This document shows, in pieces, positions 35,081 to 45,300 of a stretch of 64,000 nt of DNA. Position numbers and translations under genes: made by a program. Numbering within the stretch: the stretch's first letter is position 1; each line of letters starts with the position of its first letter. Below the pieces are notes generated by a model. That model worked only from the letters and a program-made list of their open reading frames with translations. It ran no database searches and was not told where the DNA came from. This DNA is from Pontibacter pamirensis (GTDB taxonomy: Bacteria > Bacteroidota > Bacteroidia > Cytophagales > Hymenobacteraceae), in the NCBI RefSeq assembly GCF_010015475.1, contig NZ_SSNI01000017.1, positions 62,001 through 126,000 of the forward strand, in the 5' to 3' direction.

Positions 35081-36403
35081 CTACAGGTTAATTTTCTCGA
35101 CAAAAAAGTAAGGTTCATAGTATGACTGCGGTATCGTCAGGCAAATGAGCTGGCTGCCATCTCTGAAGAGCCAGTATGGCTTAAACTGAGTGGGATAGTT
35201 CTTTGTAACAGTACCTGATGGGTAAGCTATTTCTGCGATTTTATGCTCATCGTTCAACACGCCATAAATCAGGCTGCCACTGCTGTTAAAGGCAAAATCA
35301 CGGTATTGGCCATTATAAGTATGATAAGGAAGTAAGTCTTTCTCATGCTCCAGGTTTTTGGTATAAATGGCTCCGCTGCTGGAGGTAATTAACCGCTGCC
35401 CATCCGGGAAAGCTTTCACGAGGGCAGGGTCGAGGGGGTGGTCTCCATGATACTTATCTTCTCGTTTGGCAGTCACTTCTCCCGAAGAATTAAACAAATA
35501 ATAAGAAAGGTCTGTAGGGATGATGTTCGTGGTGATTTCGACTAACTCAATGTCGGAGGTCTGGCTGGCGAGGTTTTCCAGCAGAACCAAACGGGTGTTC
35601 TCCCACTCGCCGGTTCTGCTAACAAATTTGAGCGTGGCCCTGTCATACACCTTCAGCGAATTATCATTCATTCCACTAAAGCTTTGGTCAGACGAGGAAA
35701 CAAAGAGCTTTCCGGCCGCAGCCACCACTGAAGTAACCTGAAAGCCTCCTACATAAATCTTATCTTTTGTTTCCAGGGTAAGGGCATCCAGTATGTAGAC
35801 CCATCCGTGCTCGTCCGGTACATAAAGCTCGTTTTGAGTGCCGCCATAGTTGCCAAGGGCACTATAGCCTATCTTGCTCTGTAAGCTGATTTTTCTGATC
35901 GCCCGGTTATTGCCGTAGTCATACAGCATAATAGCACCTGTGCTCATATTATACAGGTAGAGGTAATCTTTGTCTGTGTTGATCAGGACATTGCTAAAAG
36001 AGCCGATATTGGTAATATCCGGCCTTGTATAGGTAACGCTATTGGGAGAAAAAGACGCTGTGTCGGTGATGAGATGAATTTGGTAGCTCACCCGCAGCGC
36101 ATGAGGCATTTCTCGCTCTGTATAGGTGACAGAGTCAGTACTGGTAAAGCTTTTGATTTCCTCATGCTGTTGCTCAAACCGCCCGTTGTGAAGCACGCTG
36201 GCATACCTGAACAGGCTGTATTTCTTAAAATCACTTGCTTCGTATTTATCCCATCGCAGGCTGATTGTTGAATCGTTATAAACCTGTTCCACTTTTATGG
36301 TGAGGTCTCTTGCGTCAGGATTGATTTCAACTATTTCATTTTCTGTTACTTCGCAGGAAGAGAGTAGCAGGATGCCCAGGAGCAGGTATAAGTTTTGTTT
36401 CAT
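35081..36403 (-). CDS. Beta-propeller/fibronectin-like lipoprotein
   Basis: A 440-residue lipoprotein, signal LYLLLGILLLSSCEVTE. An Fn3-like sandwich follows (about residues 30-125, with ISLRWDKYEASDFKKYSLF), then a propeller-like series of blades, recognisable by YLYNMSTGAIMLYDYGN, VYILDALTLETKDKIYVGG, KLFVSSSDQSF and a late NEPEHKI-like turn. The ATG at 36403 is preferred over one at 36460 since it begins the signal peptide and has a candidate promoter upstream. It is the first gene of the two-gene operon with the PKD lipoprotein. Function not recognised. Confidence 0.75.
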   Translation of the reverse strand: MKQNLYLLLGILLLSSCEVTENEIVEINPDARDLTIKVEQVYNDSTISLRWDKYEASDFKKYSLFRYASVLHNGRFEQQHEEIKSFTSTDSVTYTEREMPHALRVSYQIHLITDTASFSPNSVTYTRPDITNIGSFSNVLINTDKDYLYLYNMSTGAIMLYDYGNNRAIRKISLQSKIGYSALGNYGGTQNELYVPDEHGWVYILDALTLETKDKIYVGGFQVTSVVAAAGKLFVSSSDQSFSGMNDNSLKVYDRATLKFVSRTGEWENTRLVLLENLASQTSDIELVEITTNIIPTDLSYYLFNSSGEVTAKREDKYHGDHPLDPALVKAFPDGQRLITSSSGAIYTKNLEHEKDLLPYHTYNGQYRDFAFNSSGSLIYGVLNDEHKIAEIAYPSGTVTKNYPTQFKPYWLFRDGSQLICLTIPQSYYEPYFFVEKINL

Positions 36404-36427
36404 AGATCTTTTGCATATATCACAAAA

Positions 36428-36461
36428 CAAATATAATAACAAAATTATATAATAATACAAA
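36428..36461 (-). promoter_or_regulatory. Candidate Bacteroidetes promoter of the lipoprotein operon
   Basis: On the minus strand TATATTTG (36435-36428) fits the TAnnTTTG -7 consensus and TTTG (36461-36458) could be the -33 element; the 22-base spacer is slightly long. The start codon lies 25 bases further. Confidence 0.4.
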
Positions 36462-36740
36462 GATGTTTTCCAGGCTTAATCTGTCATTATATTTTCCACA
36501 CTTTTGCAATGATGTAGAATAGCTGACAACATAATTTGAGCTTATCCTCTTGCTTTAAAGAAAAAGAAGTTTAGCCAAAAAAGCTTTCAATTCAGGAAGG
36601 AAGTCAGTGCTGTTATGAATTATATAGCTTCTACTGACACAGAATCCATGTAAGCTCCCATTATAATCTCTACTGACTTTTTGTAAATTGCAGGCAAGTA
36701 CCAAAGTTTACTTTTTTTATACTTTACTTAAAACTTCCCC

Positions 36741-39191
36741 TTGCCCTTCAACCCCTTCACCATAGACTTACCCGTTCGGGAAATCATACCTGCCGTGCGG
36801 GAGCACCTGGCGGCGCAGAACACGCTGATTGTAAACGCCCCTCCCGGAGCCGGTAAAAGCACCTTGCTGCCGCTGGCTTTGCTGGACGAGGCTTGGCTGA
36901 AAAACCAAAAGATTGTGATGCTGGAGCCCCGGCGCCTGGCAGCCAAAACCATTGCCGAGCGCCTGGCGCAGCTGCTGGGCGAGGAGGTAGGCCAGACCGT
37001 CGGCTACCGTATCCGTTTTGAGACGCGCATTTCCGCGCAAACCCGCATCGAGGTGGTCACCGAAGGCATCCTCACCCGCATGATCCACAGCGACCGCTCG
37101 CTGACGGGGATAGGCATTGTCATTTTCGACGAGTTTCATGAGCGCAGCATTCATGCCGATGTTGCCATGGCCCTGAGCCGGGAGGCACAGCACACGCTGC
37201 GCCCGGACCTGCGCATTATGGTCATGTCGGCCACCCTGGATATGCCCCAGCTCACGAGCCTGCTCAAGGCCCCGGTGGCTCAAAGCATGGGGCGGCAATA
37301 CTCTATCAAAACCTTTTATACCGGCGATGCCGACGACCGCCACCTGCCTGAAATGACGGCCAAGGTGGTGGAGCAGGCAGCCAGGGAGCAGGAGGGAGAC
37401 ATTCTCGTGTTCCTGCCCGGCGAAAACGACATCAGGAAAGTGGAAACCATTTTGCGCAAACAGCTGCGCAATTTCCAGGTACACCCGCTGTTCGGGATGC
37501 TGCCCTTCGGCAAGCAGTATGCCGCCCTCATGCCCGACCGCCAGGGCAGGCGCAAAGTCGTGCTGGCCACCAGCATCGCCGAGACCAGCTTAACCATAGA
37601 AGGCATTTCGGTGGTGGTAGATACAGGCTTCGGCAAAACCTCCCGCTTTGATCCGAAGTCCGGTTTGTCCAGGCTCGAAACAGTGCGCATCTCCAAAGAC
37701 GCCGCCAACCAGCGTGCCGGTCGCGCCGGACGTTTGGGCCCCGGCACCGCTTACCGCATGTGGAGCAAAACCACGCACGAGCGCATGGCCCCGCACCGCA
37801 CCCCCGAAATCATGGAGGCAGATCTGTCCTCGCTGGTGCTGGACATGGCGCAGTGGGGAATAACCGACATCCGTGGCCTTACCTGGCTGAACCCGCCGCC
37901 GCGCGCTGCCCTGCAATATGCCACCGACATGCTGCACCAGCTGCAGGCGCTGGAGCATGGCCGCATCACAGCGCATGGCAAACGCATGCACGCGCTGCCC
38001 TGCCACCCGCGCATTGCGCACATGCTGCTCAAAGCCGAAGAAACAGACCAGGTGCCGCTGGCCTCTGATATTGCCTCTGTCCTGGAAGAGCGCGACCCGC
38101 TGGACCGCAACGCCGGTATCGACATTAACTTAAGAGTTGAAGCGCTGCGCCGATACAGGAAAGAGCAGGGGCAGGGCAAGCGCTTCGGCAAGATCGAAAA
38201 GATAGCCCGCTCGTACCGCCAGCTGTTTGAAGTAGAGGCCGACAACGGGAAATTTGATGAATATGAAACCGGGGTGCTGCTGGCGCATTGCTACCCGGAG
38301 CGCATCGCCTACGCCCGCCCCGGCAACAACGCGCAGTTCCAGCTGGCCAACGGCAAGTATGCGGCCGCCGGCCACCGCGACGACCTGGCGCATGAGCCCT
38401 GGCTGGCCATCGCACATCTTCACGCCGGCGGTGAAGATAATCCGGGCCGTATTTTCCTGGCTTCGCCGCTTAACCCCCGCGACCTGGCCCCGCTCCTGAA
38501 ACAGCAGGAAGTATACCACTGGGATGTGAACGACGGCGAACTCACTGCTTCTCTGGATACCCGCATCGGCAGCATCGTGCTGCAAAGCAAACCGCTGCCA
38601 CTACCCGACGAGAAGCATCTCGTGCCCGCTATTTCCGAAGCCATCAAACAGGAAGGCGAGCATCTGCTGGACTTCAACGAGGTCGTGACTCAGTGGCAAA
38701 ACCGTATGCTTAGCTTAAGAAAATGGCGCCCAACAGAAGGCTGGCCTGATTTAAGCACCCCCACCTTGCTGATGACGAACGGGGAATAGCTGCGTCCACA
38801 CCTGTTAAATATCGAGCATCCGGATGAGCTGATGGAACTGGAGCTCCTGCCGATCTTGGAAGCAAAGTACCTGGAGGAGGCACAGCGTACCCGACTAAAC
38901 CAGTTAGCTCCCGCCAGCCTGGTGTTGCCGGATGGTTCATCAATAGAATTGGAGTATAAGCCAAACGGCGAACAACCAACACTGGAAATACGCTTGCAGG
39001 ATATACTGGAGTGGGAGGAGAGCCCTGCCGTGGATGGGGGAGAAATGAAAGTGGAGCTTCACCTGCTCAACCCAGACCTTAAACCGATTACAAAGGTGGC
39101 GGATCTTGCATCGTTCTGGAAAGGGAATTACCGCGTCATCAAACGGCAACTAGAGGCGGTGTTTCCGCAGGTAAAATGGGAGAGAGCGTAG
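36741..39191 (+). pseudogene. hrpB: ATP-dependent helicase HrpB, interrupted by one in-frame TAG
   Basis: A DEAH-box RNA helicase gene read in one frame from a TTG at 36741 to 39191, except for a TAG at 38787-38789. The first 682 codons hold Walker A APPGAGKST (residues 33-41), DEFHERS, SATLDM, a helicase-C core with QRAGRAGR, and an HA2/OB-like region. After the TAG the frame continues with 134 codons that match the HrpB C-terminal domain (ITHxADLASFWKGNYRVIK-type region, here VADLASFWKGNYRVIKRQL). Both sides of the stop, NGE and LRPHLLNI, fit the family pattern in which this position is Trp, so TGG to TAG is the likely change. Total length would be 816 residues, the usual size. An in-frame TAA at 36729 excludes an earlier start. 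Confidence 0.85.
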
Positions 39192-39262
39192 TACTGGATG
39201 ACCCAGGGTGTTCATTTGTCTTTGCCGCGTATAAACCACTCTTCAATTATACTATACAAACC

Positions 39263-39305
39263 AATGCCCCTGCTCCACCTTTAAACCAAAGGGAACAGGG
39301 GCATT
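39263..39305. terminator. Terminator between hrpB and the giant secreted protein
   Basis: AATGCCCCTG (39263-39272) and CAGGGGCATT (39296-39305) are perfect 10-bp arms; they lie between converging genes and may serve both. Confidence 0.75.
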
Positions 39306-39320
39306 TAGCTGTATTAGAAT

Positions 39321-42300
39321 TTACTGTATTGAGAGTTTGGTGTTAGATGTCCCGGTAGGTGAAATTGCTCTTATGATGTAGACGCCCATACTCAACTTCT
39401 TGCCTGGTCGCATCTCTATGCTAGCTTTTCCCAGTGCATCTGTCTCTGTTTTCTGTTCATGCACAAGAAGCCCGGAGACGCTGTAAATGGAGAGGCTAAT
39501 AACCTCATTTTGGCCGAAGTTAGCAAGATCTACATAGACTATATCACCTGGGTTAGGGTTTGGATATGCCGTAATGGACATGGCATCAAGACTGTTTTCT
39601 GTTGGGACTCCTATCAGTGATCCAGCGCTGGCAGGTACTATTTCAATAGCACTTATAGTGGGTGTGTTTACCTGCCGGTTGAAATCAATGGTTATGTTGC
39701 CATCGGTTATGGTTACCGGTATCTCCCGCATAAGGACCGTTTTCAGTCCCGCTTCCTTCACTATGTCTAAACTGCTTAGCTCATTTATGCCGCCCTCTAT
39801 GTTTACATCAAACACCCGCTGCCCTTCTGAGATGTTATCCAGCTCCACAAAATAGAGCCGAACAAGGTAATCACCGCTTGTCACTGGAATGTTATAAGTA
39901 AATGCAGTACTATTTATCTCTTGATTCGTATCGACTGTATTTTCCCAGCCAGTTTGAAAGATTTCCTGGTCCATGTACTGAGGAATACCTGTGACAGTAG
40001 TACTTGTATTGACATAGGAGTTACCGCCAGTTACATAGTTATTGCAGCCAGCTGCGTCAGGGCACCCTGTCCATATCATTCCTGAAATCTCTTTCGCAGG
40101 TCCACCGGCGTTTATTCTTACAGTACTGCTAGTCATTACCTTGGCGGTAAAGTTTGCTGTAACTGACTTATCGGAATCCATCGTGATGGTGACCGTGTTA
40201 AGGGTGCCGGAAACATCGCCAGACCATCCGGAGAACTGTGAATCTGCATCCGGTGTTGCCGTCAGCGTTACGACGGCACCATACGCATAGCTTGTAAGAG
40301 CAGGATCTGTTGAAACACTTCCACCTGGCCCTGCATTCGTCGTCAGCACATACTGCTTCAGCCTGAAGTTTGCTTTGATGGTGATGCTTTCGGTCACCGT
40401 GATTTCCAGTGGATTACTGGTGCCTGTTATGTCGCCTGTCCATTCCACAAACTCATAGCCAGGTTCCGGAATAGCCGTTATACTTACTTCATCTCCATAC
40501 CCATAAGCAGTTTTAGAGGGGCTATTGCTTGTTAAACCTCCTACTCCCGCCTCTACGGTGAGGAAGTATGGCTCCGGCTCAAAGTGGGCCGTCACCATCT
40601 TGTCGCTATCCATTGTTACCACAAGCGGGTTGGTTCTGCCGGATACATCGCTGCTCCAGCCTGTAAACCGGTAACCTGTAGCAGAAGTGGCCGTGAGTGT
40701 TACGGTTGTTCCTGCCTCGTAGCTGTCGAGCTCGGGGCTGCGGGTAACTGTGCCGCTGCCTTCCATGCCTACAGTAAGGGTATAACTTGTCTGTTGAACC
40801 TGAGTGAAGGTAGCCGTGATGCTCTTGTCGCTGTCCATGGTCAGGGTGAGCGGGTTCTCTAGACCGGTGGCACCGCCTAGCCAACCTGCAAACTCATACC
40901 CTGCGGCCGGAGTGGCGGTGAGTGTCACGCTTGTTCCTGCAGCGTAGCTGTCCTGGTCAGGGCTTCTGATGACTGTGCCACTACCGGTGGCATTCACGTT
41001 TAGTGCATAGTTGGTAGGAGTAGAAGCCTTCGTTATTTCTATTGCCGAGATGATAGCATTATCTTTTACAGAGGAGAAGTCAATATTTAGTTCTCCGTCA
41101 GATATGTTTACCCCGTCAAAAATTTTGATAATGGCCTTGCCTGCCCCGTCCTGGGCATAAATGTCATAGTTGCTCAGCACCCGCTGCCCCTCTATGTCCA
41201 CGTGGAAGATCCTGGCTCCGGCTTTCCCCGTGCCTCCGCCCGGTGCCCCAAAGTATGGCTCCAGGAAGTGCAGCTTCACGGTGTAAGTGCCCGCCTCGCT
41301 CATTGGCAGGCTGTAGCTGAAAGGTGCTCCTGAGGAAGCGTAGCGGTAGTTTCGGTACAGTTCATCATCTGTCGTGCCGGCCACGTCAAAGGTTTTAGAG
41401 GATGTGACTCCGCCAGAGAAGTGGACGTCTGCCGACCAGCTTTTGCCGTCAACATCAGTGTGCTGTGCACCACCGGCATTCACTAACATAGTATTCAGGT
41501 TTGTTATCACCTCAAAGTTCGCCTTGACAGATTTGTCGTCATCCATTGTGACTGTAACAGGGTTTTCCGTGCCGGTGGCGCCGCCACTCCAGCCTGTAAA
41601 CCGGTAACCTGTGGCAGGCGTGGCCGTGAGTGTGACGGTGGTTCCTGCCTCGTAGCTTTCCTGGTCAGGGCTGCGGGTAACTGTGCCGTTGCCTTCCATG
41701 CCTACAGTAAGCGTATAATATGTCTGTTGAACCTGATTGAAGGTAGCCGTGATGCTCTTGTCGCCGTCCATGGTCAGGGTGAGCGGGTTCTCTAGACCGG
41801 TGGCACCGCCTAGCCAACCTGCAAACTCATACCCTGCGGCTGGTGTGGCGGTGAGTGTCACACTCGTTCCTGCAGCGTAGCTGTCTTGGTTCGGGCTTTT
41901 GGAGACTGTGCCGCTACCGGTGGCATTCACGTTTAGTGCGTAGTTGATAGGCGTGGAGGCCTTGGTTATTTCTATGGCCGAGATGATGGCGTTGTCTCTT
42001 ACAGAGGTGAAGAGAAGGTCCAGCGAACCGTCTGTAACATTTATTCCATAAAAAGTTTTCACAACGGCCTGTCCCGCTCCTTTTTGCGCTAAGATGTCAT
42101 AGTTGTTCAGCACCCGCTGCCCCTCTATGTCCACGTGGAAAACTCTTGCACCAACCCTTCCCGTACCTCCGCCCGGTGCCCCGAAGTATGGCTCCAGGAA
42201 GTGCAGCTTCACCGTGTAAGTACCCGCCTCGCTCATTGGCAGGCTGTAGCTGAAGGGTGCTCCTGAGGAAGCGTAGCGGTAGTTTCGGTAAAGTTCATCA

Positions 42301-45300
42301 TCGGTCGTGCCGACCACATCAAAAGTTTTGGAGGATGTGATCCCGCCAGAGAAATGGATGTCTTCTGACCACGTGCGGGACTGACTGTCAACTAGTTGGT
42401 TGCCACCGGCGTTTATAAGTTTAACAGCAATTTGTGGTTCCGTTTCAGCTTGCCCTACCCGCAGCAGGGTAATGCGCGGCTGCCCATCACCGTTTCCGTC
42501 GAAGTATTCTGAAATGTAAAGGTTTCCTGTACGCGTATCCTCAATTACATCCAGAGGGTTGGCATACGGGCGGCGCAGACCAGGTACTTCACTACCCTCC
42601 GTAGCACGTATAATGTCCAGGTTGCTCGTTCCCGGTTCCAGTACTATAATGTCATCACCGCCGCTAAAGCGGCACACCAGCAGCTTTCCTTGCAGCTTGC
42701 CTTCAAAAGCACTGCTCTTATACTCAATCACACCGTTCGGAGATTTATTCAGACCAAAGTCAAAGGCCCAACCTTTGTAGGAAGGTTCCTGTGGCGTTCC
42801 TACCGGATAGCCATAAGCCTCACCATTCTCTGTCCAGGTGATTTCTCCTGGATCTACTGCTGCTGTTGGGTTACCCCCGTTCATGATGTACTCGTTGCGT
42901 GTAACGTTAGGGTGTCCGTAATATCCATCTTTTTCTATTCTAAACAGATAATCGCTTTGCGTAAGGCGTACGTCACTCATGGCTGGTACATCTGGACCAG
43001 TATAAATTTCCCCGTTCGACCACACGCTGCCTGATTTTAGTGCTAGGGTGTTGCCGCCCGCCGCTGAGCCGTTTGTTGGCACATAAAGTTGCCCATTGGA
43101 GTGCCATACCAGATCATAGGCGTTTCTGATACCAGAGGCATAGACTGTTAAAGGAGCGTTTGTGGCTTTGGGGTTATAAGTACCACCTTCTGCTGTTTTG
43201 GCATCAAGAGGCAGCGCAAGCTGCTGTGCCTTCTGTACATCCAGTCGCAACACTGCTGCCGAAAGTAAGCTTTCCTGTCTAAAGCCCCAGGCAGCGTCAG
43301 GTGCCCCCATGGCTGTGTTGCCACCCTGCAGGAAGTATAAAGCGCCATCCGGTCCGAAATCAATACCGTTGGTGGCATGATCTTTAAAAGAACGGGGCAG
43401 GTTGATGACATAATCCGTAACCTGCGGGCTGGAAGGGTTACTTAAGTCAATTTGAGATAGCTTACCAGCCCAGTCAGGCGCATTCGTAAATTCAGGTGAA
43501 GAGTGGCTGATCCAGGCAATGAGTTTATTCTCTGATGCCGAAGGATCAAACCGGAACCCTATGAGCAGGCGTCTGGAGGCTCCAAAAGGAGAGATGGTGA
43601 CATTGTTGGTAAGGGTGCCGTCTACTTCTATGTTCCAGCGCTCAATTTTACCGCCCGATGTAGTGGCATACAACTTATGATCCGGGCCGACCACCAACGA
43701 TGTAAAACCATCACTGCCAAAGGAGTTGTCAACTAATATTTGTTCTTTGAATGCTATTCCTTCAAGGTCTGTCGGAATATCGCTGGTGGAGCTGATCGTC
43801 TTAAAGCGCGAGGTGAACGGTTTCATCATGTACCCGTTTCCATCCTTTACCTTTTCGCTGATGAAAAACTCGTACGTAGTGTTTAAGGCAAGGCTGGCTG
43901 ATAGCGTGATCGCATCTCCGGCTGCTGTTGCATTCACCGCTGTTCCGGTCACTTCTGTTTTTGTAGTTCCCTCTACCTTATACAACTTCACTGTGGAGGG
44001 GTTTACGGTGTTGCCATCTATCGATTTACCGCTTGGGTAGCGCACATCAACTGAAATGGACTGACCTAAAGACACGCTAATGGCTCCATCAGCAGGACGT
44101 ACTGCAGTAACATAGGGCCTGAGTCCTTCTTCGTAGCTGTCTACTTCTAGTGTAACAACAAGCTCTGCCGGTGTAAAGCCTGTTGCAGCTGCTTTTACAG
44201 TTGCCGTATAAGTGCCGGCGGCAAGCGTGGTGGCGTTGATGGTGAAAACTACCTCATTACCTGATTCTCCAAGGTTATAAGTCAGGTTGTTTGCTTCAGA
44301 CAGAGGCTTGTCACCATAAAGTAGCCAGTTTGGAGCATTAGTGCTGTTTTCTTCTGTTGCCGTAAGCTGTACAACAACAGGGTCTTCGTCAGAGTTATTA
44401 AGGTTTACTTTCAGTTCTTTCTGTTGTCCGCTGGGTAAATTTACAGTTGTAGAAGTGGGTGTAAATAATAGCATTGCCAGGCTTCCGGGGTTGGTAGGAG
44501 TGAAGCTGGCTGTAATGCTTTTATTGCCGTCCATCGTTACGGACAGCGGGTTTACCGTGCCCGAGGCGTCTCCGCTCCAGCCACTGAAAGCATAGCCTGA
44601 GGCTGCTGTCGCAGTTAAGCTGACGCTGGTGCCTGGGGAGTAAGTGGTCTGGTCTGGATTTTTGATGACCGTGCCACTGCCGCTTACGCTTACGGCGAGA
44701 TTATAACCTGTATGTTGGTCCTGCTCAGCCTTTGCGATTACGAAGTAATTGTTTTGGGCACCGGCAGCAGGGCTCTGCAGGTTGCCCCCTAGTGTGACAG
44801 TGCCCGCAGGGAAGGTTTTGCTGTAGAGCTCCATGTAGCCGATCTTCGCGTCGTCGACCCCGACCCTGTCGGTAAGCTTCTGCCAGCCGCTCAGCCAGGA
44901 GGGCAGCGCCGAAGCACGCGGGTCGTAGGCCACGTACACGGTGGCGTTCTGGCTCAGGTTGAAAGATAGTAAGTTGGTGCTGGTGCTCTTCTTGTCGTCG
45001 TTGGCAGTCCGGATCAAGGAGGTGCCGGCCAGCGAGGAGGGTAGGCTCGTCACCTGATAGGTGCGGTCAGTGTAATGATTTACTCCTACGGCCAGGTCAG
45101 CCAAGATATAGTTCAGGCTGCTGCTAGCTGTGACGGAACTAACTAAACCCATTGAGGTTGCTGCCTCTTTTGCGATTACGAAGTAATTGTTTTGGGCACC
45201 GGCAGCAGGGCTCTGCAGGTTGCCCCCTAGTGTGACAGTGCCCGCAGGGAAGGTTTTGCTGTAGAGCTCCATGTAGCCGATCTTCGCGTCGTTGACCCCG

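Noticed and set aside
36741-38789. Several long antisense frames in hrpB
   Set aside because: GC-rich coding gives long shadows; none shows a domain.
38832-39191. A separate small gene after hrpB
   Set aside because: It is in the hrpB frame and matches the HrpB C-terminal domain, so it is treated as part of the interrupted gene.
40200-42440. Many antisense open frames within the giant gene
   Set aside because: They follow the period of the InlB/malectin repeats and have no starts, domains or codon pattern of their own.
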